A DNA stretch of 64,000 nt from AWTP1-13 sp963840445 (GCA_963840445.1 CAWIZC010000001.1:141907-205906), one strand, 5' to 3'. Shown: positions 17,050 through 25,984, counted from the first letter of the stretch. Notes: generated by a model not told the origin, from the sequence alone. Translations and numbers: made by a program.

Positions 17050-17355
17050 ATGTCGCTTGCCGATCAGGTGACCGTCACATATGTCGTGGTCGGGATCGCG
17101 GTGGGCCTGATCAGCTGGCTCGCCACCGCCAAGAGGGCTGGTGGCATCCTGATCCTCAGTGTGGCCGCCGGGCTGGCCGGTGCGTTCGGTGTCGAGGTTC
17201 TGATCGCCCAGCTATTCGGCATCTACGCCACGTTCGGCTCACTGGACAGTCTGATCGGCACCAGCATCGTCAAATCGGCGGCAGGCGCCATCCTGACCGT
17301 GGCGCTCGTGCATCTCGGCATGCGCGTTCTGCGACCCCAACGGCTCGATAGCTAG
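17050..17355 (+). CDS. Small Gly-rich membrane protein (101 aa)
   Basis: The protein has three to four hydrophobic helices. AVGLISWLATAKRAGGILILSVAAGLAGAFGVEV resembles the transglycosylase-associated fold of its upstream neighbour, and KSAAGAILTVALVHLGMRVL forms the last helix. GAGG lies about 10 bases before the ATG. It is probably a divergent relative of the GlsB/YeaQ group, but I would not assign the family with confidence. Confidence 0.65.
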   Translation: MSLADQVTVTYVVVGIAVGLISWLATAKRAGGILILSVAAGLAGAFGVEVLIAQLFGIYATFGSLDSLIGTSIVKSAAGAILTVALVHLGMRVLRPQRLDS

Positions 17356-17382
17356 CTCGCGCGGAGCGGTCAGCCTCATTGG

Positions 17383-17742
17383 CTATTTCAGCAACTCCGG
17401 CGCGATCAGACGCGGCAGGAGAAGCGCAATATCAGGCCAGATGCATAACGCCATCAGCACAACAATCATGGGTATCAGCATGATGATCGTGTCCTTCAAC
17501 GCGTAGCGCAGGCGCACGCCCGCCACGGCGCACGAGATCATCAGGCAGAGGCCGTAGGGCGGGGTGACCAGACCGAAGGCCAGCGACACGATCGAGATGA
17601 TGGCGAACTGAACGGGATGCAGATCGACCGAGCGCGCGAGGGGCTCGAGAACAGTGCCGACGATCACGATGGCGGGAATCGCATCGAGGAAGCACCCGAC
17701 CACAAGGAAGACGAGAGGCAGGGGAATCAGCGGGTTGCCCAA
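17383..17742 (-). pseudogene. C-terminal fragment of a second TRAP DctM large subunit
   Basis: These 119 residues align only to the last quarter of DctM-type TRAP transporter subunits: PLVFLVVGCFLDAIPAIVIVGTVLEPLA, then SLAFGLVTPPYGLCLMISC and the final hydrophobic helix. A full DctM has about 430 residues. The sequence differs clearly from the complete dctM just upstream, so it is not a local duplicate but the remnant of another transporter. The frame opens right beside a strong hairpin (17751-17777), which may mark the breakpoint. Confidence 0.75.
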
Positions 17743-17750
17743 TGAGAAAC

Positions 17751-17777
17751 GCCTGCGCCGGCGATGCCGGCACAGGC
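17751..17777 (-). terminator. Hairpin after dctM
   Basis: An 11-bp near-perfect stem (GCCTG, one mismatch, GCCGGC) with a three-base loop lies 30 bases past the dctM stop on its coding strand. It is followed by GTTTCTC, a weak T-tract. It is probably the end of the TRAP operon and separates it from the dctM fragment. Confidence 0.5.
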
Positions 17778-17806
17778 GAATTTCCCATCAACAATAGCGG
17801 TCTCGC

Positions 17807-19093
17807 CTATTTCCCCAGCACGACGGACGGCAGCCAGAGCGTCAGCGCCGGGATGTAGGTGACGAGCAGAAGCACGATGATCATCGGCACGTAGAAAATG
17901 AGGATGCTGCGCGAGACGGCCTCCATGGACACCTTGCCGATGGCGCAGCCCACCACCATGGTCGGTCCGACAGGTGGGGTCAGCAGGCCGATGCCGAGGT
18001 TGAGGATCATGATGATGCCGAAGTGCACCGGATCGATGCCGAAGGTCTTGATCACCGGCAGGAAGATCGGCGTGCAGATCAGCAGCATCGGGGCTAAGTC
18101 CATGAACGTGCCGAGCAGCAGCAGCAGGATATTGATCCAGAGCAAGAACATGTACTTGTCGCTGGAAATATCGATGAAGAACTGCGTGGCGATAGCCGGC
18201 ACCCGCATGATCGCCATCATGTAGCCGAAGGCGATCGAGAAGCCGATCATGATCATGACCATGCCCACGGTGCGGACGACGCGGCCGATCAGTTTTGGAA
18301 GCTCGCTCCACTTGACGTCCCGATAGACGAACATAGTCACGAAAAACGCGTAGACGACCGCGACCGCCCCCGCCTCGGTCGGAGTGAAGATGCCCGACAG
18401 AATGCCGCCCAGAATGATGGCGATCGTGACCATGCCCCAGATCGCATCGACTGCGATCTTGAGCGCCTGCCGCAGCGGGATGACCTCGCCCTTCGGGAAA
18501 TCGTTGCGATAGGCAATGATGAGGACGAGGATGATGAGCGAGAGCCCCAACAGCAGGGCCGGAATGATGCCGGCCATGAACAGGTGGGCGACCGAGATCG
18601 TTCCGCCAGCGGCGATCGAATAGATGATCATATTGTGCGAGGGTGGTACGAGCAGCGGCTGCAACGAGCCGGAAATCGTCACATTCACAGCGAACAGCCG
18701 CGGATAGCCGTTCTTGATCATCTGCGGGATCATGACCGAGCCGACTGCAGCGGTGTCGGCGACGGAGGAGCCGGAAATGCAGCCGAACATGGTCGAGGCC
18801 AGAATGTTGACCAGTGCCATTCCGCCTCTGATGAAACCGACGAACACCTTGGCAAGGTTGACCAGCCGCTCGGCCATGCCGCCGACCGCCATGATGGCGC
18901 CGGCAAGAATGAAGAAGGGGATCGCGAGCAGAGAAAAGCCGCTCATGCCGCCCGCCACTTTGAGCATCACTGCTTCGAGAGGGAGGCCGATGTAGAGGGC
19001 GGCCAGAATCGAAGCGAGCCCGAGCGCGTAAGCGACTGGCATGCCCAGCAGGCACACAATGGTGAAGCTGCCGATGAGAACGAAGACTTCCAT
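17807..19093 (-). CDS. dctM: TRAP transporter large permease subunit DctM
   Basis: A 428-residue integral membrane protein with about twelve helices and the DctM landmarks: GSFTIVCLLGMPVAYALG at the start, GCISGSSVADTAAVGSVMIPQM (the conserved GSSxADxxAxG block), LFMAGIIPALLLGLSL, and GLLTPPVGPTMVVGC near the end. It forms the ion-coupled translocation channel with DctQ. GAGGG lies nine bases before the ATG. The gene starts 12 bases after dctQ ends. With dctP and a uronate dehydrogenase-like gene nearby, the substrate is plausibly a sugar acid. Confidence 0.94.
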   Translation of the reverse strand: MEVFVLIGSFTIVCLLGMPVAYALGLASILAALYIGLPLEAVMLKVAGGMSGFSLLAIPFFILAGAIMAVGGMAERLVNLAKVFVGFIRGGMALVNILASTMFGCISGSSVADTAAVGSVMIPQMIKNGYPRLFAVNVTISGSLQPLLVPPSHNMIIYSIAAGGTISVAHLFMAGIIPALLLGLSLIILVLIIAYRNDFPKGEVIPLRQALKIAVDAIWGMVTIAIILGGILSGIFTPTEAGAVAVVYAFFVTMFVYRDVKWSELPKLIGRVVRTVGMVMIMIGFSIAFGYMMAIMRVPAIATQFFIDISSDKYMFLLWINILLLLLGTFMDLAPMLLICTPIFLPVIKTFGIDPVHFGIIMILNLGIGLLTPPVGPTMVVGCAIGKVSMEAVSRSILIFYVPMIIVLLLVTYIPALTLWLPSVVLGK

Positions 19094-19105
19094 GACTGAG
19101 CCCTC

Positions 19106-19624
19106 TTATTCGGTCGACAATTGGCTGACCGTCTCGGGATCAGGTTCCGAGAAGAACTTTCGCGTCATGAAGCGCTCGATCACGAGCAGGGCCGTGAGGG
19201 CGCCGCCGATCGGGATCGGCAAATAGGCGAGGCCGACCCAAATGATGGGGAACTCTGGAATCGCCTGGTACCACGTGGTCTGCGCGAGCTTGATGCCCCA
19301 CCACAGCATGAACAGGTTGGTGGCCAGCATGCAAACTTCGAGCACCCAGCCCAGATAGCTCTTGGCCGGCTCGTTCAAGAATGCGGGCAGGACACCGACA
19401 CCGATGTGCAGATATTCGCGATAGCAGACCACGGCGGAAAGGAACGACACGACGATCATCAATAGAGTGGCCATCGGCTCCGGCCACGATGCGGCGCTGT
19501 TGAGCACGTAGCGGCAGAACACACCATACGGAATGATGAGCGTGATGATGACGAGACAAGCGCCCGCCACGAACAAGCAAGCGCGATGAATGGCATCCAT
19601 CAAGTGGATGTACTGCGCCTTCAT
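19106..19624 (-). CDS. dctQ: TRAP transporter small permease subunit DctQ
   Basis: A 172-residue protein with four hydrophobic helices: ACLFVAGACLVIITLIIPYGVFCRYVL, then SWPEPMATLLMIVVSFLSAVVCYREYLHIGV, characteristic of DctQ. It bridges the periplasmic binding protein and DctM. An AGGGGGGA site precedes the ATG. A terminator-like hairpin (19651-19683) lies between it and dctP upstream, so dctQM may be transcribed at a lower level than dctP. Confidence 0.92.
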   Translation of the reverse strand: MKAQYIHLMDAIHRACLFVAGACLVIITLIIPYGVFCRYVLNSAASWPEPMATLLMIVVSFLSAVVCYREYLHIGVGVLPAFLNEPAKSYLGWVLEVCMLATNLFMLWWGIKLAQTTWYQAIPEFPIIWVGLAYLPIPIGGALTALLVIERFMTRKFFSEPDPETVSQLSTE

Positions 19625-19650
19625 ACCCAGTCCCCCCTGGACGACATGGA

Positions 19651-19683
19651 AAACCGGCCGGTCTCCTGAAGAAAACCGGCCGG
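19651..19683 (-). terminator. Attenuator-like hairpin between dctP and dctQ
   Basis: On the coding strand this reads CCGGCCGGT, a 12-base loop, ACCGGCCGG and then TTTTCC: a 9-bp perfect stem followed by a short T-run. It lies directly past the dctP stop. Such partial terminators between binding protein and permease genes are common and raise the binding-protein dose. Confidence 0.6.
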
Positions 19684-19707
19684 CGCCTTATTGGCATTCG
19701 TTCAGTG

Positions 19708-20703
19708 TTACTTCACTGCCTGGATGCGCTCGATAAGCGCGGCGTGCTGAGCGCCGTACTTGTCCCAGACCGGCTTCACGGCCGCCTGGAACTGCTTCTT
19801 GTCGGCGACATCGTTGATCTCGACGCCGGCCTTTTTCAGCACCTCGACCGACGCCGCCTCGCGCTCGTACCAGAGCTTGCGCTGCTCGGCCTGCGCTTCC
19901 TTGGCGGCCTTCATGATCAGCGCCTGGTCGTCCTTGGACAGGGTTTCCCAGGTCTTCTTCGAGAAGACCAGCAGTTCGGGAATGATCAGGTGGCCGGTGC
20001 GCGAATAGAACTTGGCGTACCGGTAGTGCTGGCCGCTTTCGTAGCTCGGCTCGTTGTTCTCCGCACCGTCGACGACACCGGTCTGCATGGCGTTGACGAG
20101 CTGATCGAAGCCCATGGCCACGCCGTTGCCGCCCAGCGAATTCATGGTGTCGACGAACAGCGGATTGCCCATCATGCGGATTTTGAGGCCCTTCAGGTCC
20201 TCGACCGTCTTGATGGGATGCTTGCTGTTGTAGACGTTGCGCGTGCCGCCGTTCATCCAGCACAGGCCGATCAGACCGGCGGTCGGATGCTCGGACAGCT
20301 TCTTCAGCATCTCGTCGCCGATCGGACCGTCGGTGACCTTCTCGGCGTGTTCAGCGTCGCGGAACACGAACGGCAGGTTGAAGACGTTGAGCTCGGGAAC
20401 CAGCGGACCCATCGGGCCAAGGCTGATGCGGGCGATCTGCAAGGCGCCGACTTGCGCCTGCTCGATCATCTCCTTCTCGCCGCCGAGCTGCATCGAGGGA
20501 TACATCTGGATGCTGAGGCGGCCCTGGGTGGCATCCTCGAGCTTCTTGCCCATGCGCACCACGGCCTCGACCGTGGGATACCCGAGCGGGTGCACGTCGG
20601 TGGCCTTGATCACCAACTTGGCCTGACCGAAGGCGGCTGGAGCGCCCGTAGCGCCGAACGCCAATCCACCCAAACCGAGCTTCAAAACTGATCGCCTATC
20701 CAT
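19708..20703 (-). CDS. dctP: TRAP transporter periplasmic substrate-binding protein DctP
   Basis: A 331-residue binding protein with an export signal carrying a paired-Arg start (MDRRSVLKLGLGGLAFGATG), possibly Tat-type. Typical DctP blocks follow: LKGLKIRMMGNPLFVDTMNSLG, MGFDQLVNAMQTGVVDGAENN (the substrate-carboxylate binding helix region) and VFSKKTWETL. The start at 20703 is chosen for its perfect AGGAGG site eight bases upstream; a longer frame reaches 20760. It captures an organic acid in the periplasm and delivers it to DctQM. Ligand is inferred as a uronate or sugar acid from the neighbouring dehydrogenase. Confidence 0.94.
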   Translation of the reverse strand: MDRRSVLKLGLGGLAFGATGAPAAFGQAKLVIKATDVHPLGYPTVEAVVRMGKKLEDATQGRLSIQMYPSMQLGGEKEMIEQAQVGALQIARISLGPMGPLVPELNVFNLPFVFRDAEHAEKVTDGPIGDEMLKKLSEHPTAGLIGLCWMNGGTRNVYNSKHPIKTVEDLKGLKIRMMGNPLFVDTMNSLGGNGVAMGFDQLVNAMQTGVVDGAENNEPSYESGQHYRYAKFYSRTGHLIIPELLVFSKKTWETLSKDDQALIMKAAKEAQAEQRKLWYEREAASVEVLKKAGVEINDVADKKQFQAAVKPVWDKYGAQHAALIERIQAVK

Positions 20704-20810
20704 GCGTTCCTCCTCTGGAGCTGAGCTGTGCTTATTTTTCTTCTTGCCAGCCGGCGACATTCATACGTGAGGTGTTGAATGGCAGCTGGATCAGAATTAG
20801 AAGTTGTACG
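20704..20810. promoter_or_regulatory. Divergent dctP / FadR-type regulator intergenic region
   Basis: This 107-base gap separates the divergently transcribed TRAP operon and its GntR/FadR-type regulator gene, and so probably carries the regulator's operator. A weak inverted TTGT...ACAA lies at about 20804-20823. I could not fix promoter elements. Confidence 0.3.
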
Positions 20811-21606
20811 ATGACCAGACAAGCACCGAATTTAGCCGTGTCACGCGACCCTGGCAAGCCCACTCTACTGCAGCCTGTGCGACACCATCGCAACCTGATG
20901 GAAGAGGTGGTTGCGCGCATCGCCGGCGAGATCCGCAGCGGCCGCCTGGCCCCCGGGGCAAGGCTGCCTACGGAGCAAAAACTCATGCAGGCCATGGGTG
21001 TTAGCCGCACCGTCGTGCGCGAAGCGGTGGCGGCGCTGCGCGCCGAAGGCCTGGTAACCACGCGGCAGGGGTCGGGAGCTTTCGTGTCGGCCGATACCAG
21101 CCGCGTGCCCTTTCGCATCGATCCGGACGGGCTCGTCTCCATCCAGCATGTGCTGGACGTGATGGAGCTGCGCCTGGCCATCGAGGTCGAATTCGGCGGC
21201 GCTGGCGGCGGCACGGGCGACGCCGCAGACGGTGGCCGCCATCGCTAGCGCATTGCGTGACATGGAGGCCGCCATCAGCCGTGGCGAGGGCGCGGTTGGC
21301 GAGGACTTCGCCCTGCACCGCGCGATCGCCGTGGCCTCGGGCAACCCCCGCTTCGCCGAATTGTTGAGGTATCTCGGCGGCTATGTCATTCCCCGCCAGA
21401 GCGTGCGGGTGTCCGTGGACGCGCCAGAGCAGCAGCGACTGTATCTAATGGGCATTCAGAAAGAGCATGCCCGCATTTGTGAAGCCATCGCCGCTCGCCG
21501 ACCCGCGGACGCACGCAAGACCATGCGCGTGCATCTGACCAACAGCCTGAAGCGCTACCGGCGTCTGGCGGAGCGGCAATTGCAATCCAATCAGGAGGGA
21601 ACATGA
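20811..21606 (+). pseudogene. GntR-family FadR-subfamily regulator with single-base frameshift
   Basis: The first frame gives a winged helix (MEEVVARIAGEIRSGRLAPG, LPTEQKLMQAMGVSRTVVREAV and GLVTTRQGSGAFV) and the start of the FadR effector domain (VLDVMELRLAIEVE). At about 21192 the pattern moves to another frame, which continues AALAAARATPQTVAAIASALRDME and ends at 21606 with the expected helices. Removing one T from GAATTCGG restores one continuous FCD-type protein of about 264 residues. So this is a recent frameshift or a sequencing error. The gene is divergent from the TRAP operon and its stop overlaps the start of the uronate dehydrogenase-like gene (ATGA), making it the likely local regulator. 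Confidence 0.82.
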
Positions 21607-22421
21607 AACGAGTGTTGCTGACCGGCGCGGCCGGCGATGTCGGCGGACGCCTGCGCAAGCTGCTGAAGCCGATCTATCCAGGCTTGCGCCTGAGCGACAT
21701 CAAGCAGCCGGCCGATCTGGCGGCTGACGAGAGCTTCCTGGCCGCCGATCTCGCGCGCATGGACGAGGTCGAGAAGATTTGCGACGGCGTCGAGGGCATC
21801 ATCCATCTGGGCGGCTTCTCGGTGGAGGGACCCTGGGAGACCATCCTGCAGTCCAACATCATCGGCTGCTACAATCTGTTCGAGGCGGCACGTCGCAAAG
21901 GCGTCAAGCGGGTGGTGTTCGCGTCCTCGAACCACGCAGTCGGCTTCTATCCGCGCACGGCCAAGATCGGCGTCGACGTCACGGTGCGGCCGGACTCGCG
22001 CTACGGCATCAGCAAGGCATTCGGCGAAGCGCTCGGTGCATTCTACTCCGACAAGCACGATCTGCGCGTGCTGTGCCTGCGCATCGGCAACGTCGGCGAC
22101 AAGCCGCTCGACCAGCGGCGGCTGTCGATCTGGCTGAAGCCCGAGGACCTAGTGCAATTGATCCGCATCGGCTTCGAGAATCCCGATCTGCGCTTCGAGA
22201 TCTTCTACGGCGCCTCCTACAACGAACGCGCCTGGTGGGACAACAGCCGCGCCTACGAGTACGGCTACCGGCCGACCGGGAAGGCCGAGGACTACCGGGA
22301 GGAGGCGCTGGCCGCGCAGGCCAAGGCGGCGCCCGATCCGGTCGGCGATTTCTTCCAGGGCGGCACATTCTGCAGCGCCGAGTTCGACGGGGATGCATCG
22401 CGCGTGTGGAAGCCGCGCTGA
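21603..22421 (+). CDS. Uronate dehydrogenase-like NAD-dependent SDR
   Basis: A 272-residue extended short-chain dehydrogenase. It starts with the nucleotide-binding loop TGAAGDVGGRL and has the Ser-Tyr-Lys set around FASSN and YGISK (Y134, K138). The blocks GIIHLGGFSVEGPWETILQSNIIGCYNL and YGASYNERAWWDNS match bacterial uronate dehydrogenase (Udh), which oxidises D-glucuronate or D-galacturonate to the aldaro-lactone with NAD+. With the TRAP transporter and regulator this suggests a sugar-acid catabolic unit. A related nucleotide-sugar epimerase is a less likely alternative. Confidence 0.8.
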   Translation: MKRVLLTGAAGDVGGRLRKLLKPIYPGLRLSDIKQPADLAADESFLAADLARMDEVEKICDGVEGIIHLGGFSVEGPWETILQSNIIGCYNLFEAARRKGVKRVVFASSNHAVGFYPRTAKIGVDVTVRPDSRYGISKAFGEALGAFYSDKHDLRVLCLRIGNVGDKPLDQRRLSIWLKPEDLVQLIRIGFENPDLRFEIFYGASYNERAWWDNSRAYEYGYRPTGKAEDYREEALAAQAKAAPDPVGDFFQGGTFCSAEFDGDASRVWKPR

Positions 22422-22702
22422 GAAATACCTGCGGGGCGCCGGCGCTTGTTTGTCCGGTGCCTCCCAGCGCGCGCCCCAGAAAGCTCACAACGCGTGTAAT
22501 TTCGACAGCGGCAGACGCCCGCGGTCCGCAGCCGGCGTCAGCCGCATGCACTGTTGTGCGACGCCGCCAACATTCACGGCGTATTCAGGGAGAGTGCTGA
22601 GGATAACATCTCGGCCGGGCCCACATCGGTTAGGGCCTCGGACGTCGCATTGCAATCGCCATCCAAGGCGTCGACAAATCGCGCGGCACGGAGGAAATGT
22701 CC

Positions 22703-23236
22703 ATGAAACTTCATATGATTGCAGCGACGCTCTCCTTACTTATCGTCGCGGGACCAGCACTGGCGGCCGAGACCACGAAGAATGGGGTAACCGTCTACGA
22801 TCCGTGGGCACGGGCAACGCCTCGCGGAGCCCAGGTCGGAAGTGCCTACATGGTGATCCGTACGGCACCGGATGCCCAGGATAGGCTGGTCGGCGCCTAC
22901 GGTGACGTGGCCAAAACGATCGAGCTTCACAGCTATACCCGCGACGGCGGTGTGATGCGGATGGCGCAGGTTCCGGGCATCACCATCGGGCCAGGAGAAT
23001 TGGCGCCCCTGGTGCCCGGCGGATATCACATCATGCTGAGCAACCTCACTCAACCGTTGAGGGATGGTGACCGGTTCAAGCTGACCCTGGTGTTCGAGAG
23101 GGTCGGCGAGATGATCGTCGACGTCGAGGTCGCGGCAGTTGCCGCCACGACGCCGCGCGGTGGCTACACAGTGCCGGGCTTTGTGGGGGCTCCAGGGATC
23201 GGGCCCGGAATTCTCGGCGTCAAGGGCTCGTACTGA
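22703..23236 (+). CDS. PCu(A)C-type periplasmic copper chaperone
   Basis: The 177-residue protein has a Sec signal (MKLHMIAATLSLLIVAGPALA). The mature domain has the PCu(A)C metal ligands in order: ELHS (His), VMRM (Met pair) and GGYHIM (His and Met). Such proteins deliver Cu(I) to cytochrome c oxidase. Two in-frame ATGs lie six bases apart; GGAGG is eight bases before the second (22703), which is chosen. Unusually, a Gly/Pro-rich tail follows the copper domain. No SCO gene lies beside it. Confidence 0.85.
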   Translation: MKLHMIAATLSLLIVAGPALAAETTKNGVTVYDPWARATPRGAQVGSAYMVIRTAPDAQDRLVGAYGDVAKTIELHSYTRDGGVMRMAQVPGITIGPGELAPLVPGGYHIMLSNLTQPLRDGDRFKLTLVFERVGEMIVDVEVAAVAATTPRGGYTVPGFVGAPGIGPGILGVKGSY

Positions 23237-24496
23237 TTGAGCGGGATCCGATCGGGAATCAATCAGGCGTGGCTGGTGCTGCCCGCCGCGGCGGGAGGCA
23301 TTGCGCTCTGGCTCCTCTCGGAGCCGGCGCAGCTCTTTAGCGATTTCTACAAGGCCTACTACCCCACCGCGGAAATGCTGCTGCAAAGCGGCCCGCGCGC
23401 CACCTGGCCGTCCGATGAGCTGTGTGTCTCCGGCTTCGCCAATCTGCCGGTCGTGGCATGGCTGTTTGCACCGCTGGTGCCCCTGGGCCAGGCGGGCGCG
23501 GGTTGGCTTTTCTTCGGCCTGGGCGTGGCGGCAACGCTTGCCGCCTGGCTGCTGCTGACGCGCTCGGCCCGGTCGGACTCGCCATGCGGCTGGACGCTTT
23601 TATCGCTTTTTCTCGTCAACGGTCCGCTGGTGAACAGCCTGCGCGAGGGCAACATCACGCACATCGTCCTCTTCTTCCTGGTCATGGCCTTGCTGCTGTG
23701 GCGCGCAGAGAGGGACTATGCGGCAGGTCTGGTGCTGGGTGTCTGCGCGGTCCTCAAGCTGCCGCTGCTGCTCTATGGCATCTACTTCCTCGCGCGGCGA
23801 CGCTGGCTGGTGGTCGCAGGAGGTGCCACAACGATCGGCGCGACGCTGCTGGCATCGCTTGCCGTGTTCGGGCCGGACATCAACATCGGCTGGTATGAGT
23901 ATTGTGTAGAGCCGTTCGTCGGCCGCGCCGTACCGGCATTCAACGTGCAGTCGGTGGATGGGTTTCTCATCCGCCTGACCACCGGCCATGCTCTGTTGCG
24001 AGAGTGGGACCCCATCGAATTACCCGCCGCCCATGCGGTGGCGCGCCTGGCGATCCTGGCGATCCTGTATGGCGGCGCATTCTATCTGCTGCGGCGCGCG
24101 GACCGACGCGAGCCGATGCCCCGGGTGGCCGGGGCGCTGAGCGTGCGCGATCTGCTGGAGTTTGTGCTCGTGCTCACACTCGCCCTGCTGACAAGCCCGC
24201 TGGCATGGACTCACTACTATCTGCTGCTGCTGCTGGCGTGGGGGCTTTACCTTGGTGGTCGGTTGCCGCTGACCGATGATGCGACGAGTCGCTGGCTGGT
24301 GCGCGGCAGCATCGTGCTGACGTCGCTGCCCGTCATTATTGTGCCGGTAGAGGAGCCGAGCTGGTGGAGCAGCCTGGCGGCGCGCACTATTGTCTCGGCA
24401 TGGTTCTTTGGCGGACTGCTCCTGCTGTCGGCCGTGGTCCGCGGCATCTGGCTTGCAACGCAGCCCGGCGGAAGCGAACGCGCCAAGGAGCCGTAA
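23237..24496 (+). CDS. GT-C membrane glycosyltransferase (GT87/DUF2029-like)
   Basis: A 419-residue protein with about ten hydrophobic helices. The first periplasmic loop reads SDFYKAYYPTAEMLLQSG, and later NGPLVNSLREGNITHIVLFFL, a pattern of polyprenyl-phosphate-sugar dependent GT-C enzymes (GT87, mannosyltransferase-like). The start is uncertain: the frame opens with TTG at 23237, directly after the copper chaperone stop, with no clear ribosome-binding site. The next gene encodes a second GT-C protein 6 bases on, so the two probably act on the same glycan. Confidence 0.75.
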   Translation: MSGIRSGINQAWLVLPAAAGGIALWLLSEPAQLFSDFYKAYYPTAEMLLQSGPRATWPSDELCVSGFANLPVVAWLFAPLVPLGQAGAGWLFFGLGVAATLAAWLLLTRSARSDSPCGWTLLSLFLVNGPLVNSLREGNITHIVLFFLVMALLLWRAERDYAAGLVLGVCAVLKLPLLLYGIYFLARRRWLVVAGGATTIGATLLASLAVFGPDINIGWYEYCVEPFVGRAVPAFNVQSVDGFLIRLTTGHALLREWDPIELPAAHAVARLAILAILYGGAFYLLRRADRREPMPRVAGALSVRDLLEFVLVLTLALLTSPLAWTHYYLLLLLAWGLYLGGRLPLTDDATSRWLVRGSIVLTSLPVIIVPVEEPSWWSSLAARTIVSAWFFGGLLLLSAVVRGIWLATQPGGSERAKEP

Positions 24497-24502
24497 GCAG
24501 AC

Positions 24503-25984
24503 GTGTCAGGCATGAGCGCGCACCGCCATCTCCTGCTCCTGTGGCTTGCCGTCGCGGCGGTGCTTGTCCTGCTTGCCGCGCTGCTGGTGGCCAACTCCGA
24601 CAAGTTCGACTGGCAGCTGGCGGTCACGCAGGTTCCCGCTGCCTGGTTGGCATTCGGGATGGTTGCGGCGGGAGCTGTCTACCTCGCCCTACCCGCTTTG
24701 ATCGGCTCTACTCTTGCAGCCCCACCAGTCACCAGACGCCAGATTCTGCGCTTGATCATCCTGGTCGGATTGGGGCTTCGGCTCGCGCTGTTCTTTACGG
24801 AGCCTGCCCTGGAAGACGATCACAATCGCTTTCTCTGGGAAGGCGCCCTGGTCGCCAACGGCATCAGCCCCTACGCCGTCTCGCCGGAAGCCGCCCATCG
24901 GGCTGCGCTCGAAACACGCCTGGGCCGGCTGGCGCAAGAGGCCGGCCCGATCCTTGATCGCGTCAACCACCCGGAGCTGACGAGCACCTATCCACCCGTG
25001 GCGCAAGCCGCCTTTGCGGTTTCCTACCTGATCGCTCCATGGAGCCTGACGGCGTGGAGGTTGATCCTGCTCGCATGCGATCTCGCTTGCGCCGCGCTCC
25101 TGATCGCACTGCTCCGGCAAACGGGCCGCTCCGAGCTATGGGTGGCGCTCTATTTTTGGAATCCGATCGTCATCAAGGAACTCATCAACTCCGCCCACAT
25201 GGAGGGCGTGCTGATGGCTCTCGTGCTGGCGGCGCTGCTGCTGCTGACGCGCAAGCGTCACGGCACGGGTCTGGCCGTCCTCGGGCTCGCCATCGGAACC
25301 AAGCTGTGGCCGGTGCTGCTTGCGCCATTGTTCCTGCGCCGCCTGTGGCCGCGGCCTGTGGCGTTCGTCGCGGGAACCGGTCTGCTCGGGCTCATGTGCG
25401 TGCTGTGGCTGCTGCCCGCCTATCTCGGCGGCATCAGCGCGGAGTTGGGCTATGCGGCCTACCTGCAGCGCTGGGCGACCAACAGCGCCCTGTTGCCGCT
25501 GCTCGAGGCCGGCAGCGCTTTGGCTCAGCGGCTTGTCGGCGGCTCGCAGGACCTTGCCTGGGCGATTGCGCGGGCGGCAATCGGCGGCGGCCTCGGCGTT
25601 TTTGCGGTGTGGCAGGCTTGGCGTCCGCTCGGCGACACCGACGACGTCCTGCAGCGCGCGACCCTGATCGCCACGGCTCTCATCCTACTTAGCCCCGCGC
25701 AGTTTCCCTGGTACATGATCTGGGTGATGCCGTTCACGGTGTTCAGGCCCTATTGGGGGCTGCTGGCGATCAACGTCACCGTCCCGCTGTACTACCTGTC
25801 CTTCCACTACATCGCTCAGGGCGCCTACCCCGTATTCCGGGACCGCATCGTCTGGCTGATCTGGGTGCCGATCTGGGTGCTGCTGGCGGCCGAGGCCTGG
25901 CGCGCCCGTCGCGATCGGGCTGGAGTACGACGTGAGGAAGCTAGCCCGGTCGGATCTGGCCGCTGCCCCGCACCACGTACTTGA
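24503..25984 (+). CDS. GT-C membrane glycosyltransferase
   Basis: A 493-residue polytopic protein. After the first helices comes the GT-C signature loop EDDHNRFLWEGALVANGISPY, holding the acidic pair of GT-C enzymes, followed by about ten further helices (WVALYFWNPIVIKELINSAHMEG, SPAQFPWYMIWVMPF). It probably transfers a sugar from a polyprenyl-phosphate donor in the periplasm. AAGGAG precedes a GTG at 24503; an ATG at 24512 is an alternative start. The 3' end overlaps the convergent proA gene by 44 bases. Confidence 0.78.
   Translation: MSGMSAHRHLLLLWLAVAAVLVLLAALLVANSDKFDWQLAVTQVPAAWLAFGMVAAGAVYLALPALIGSTLAAPPVTRRQILRLIILVGLGLRLALFFTEPALEDDHNRFLWEGALVANGISPYAVSPEAAHRAALETRLGRLAQEAGPILDRVNHPELTSTYPPVAQAAFAVSYLIAPWSLTAWRLILLACDLACAALLIALLRQTGRSELWVALYFWNPIVIKELINSAHMEGVLMALVLAALLLLTRKRHGTGLAVLGLAIGTKLWPVLLAPLFLRRLWPRPVAFVAGTGLLGLMCVLWLLPAYLGGISAELGYAAYLQRWATNSALLPLLEAGSALAQRLVGGSQDLAWAIARAAIGGGLGVFAVWQAWRPLGDTDDVLQRATLIATALILLSPAQFPWYMIWVMPFTVFRPYWGLLAINVTVPLYYLSFHYIAQGAYPVFRDRIVWLIWVPIWVLLAAEAWRARRDRAGVRREEASPVGSGRCPAPRT

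Noticed and set aside
24364..24957. Plus-strand frame overlapping the two GT-C genes
   Set aside because: Shadow frame; the other frame has clear membrane helices and GT-C signature.
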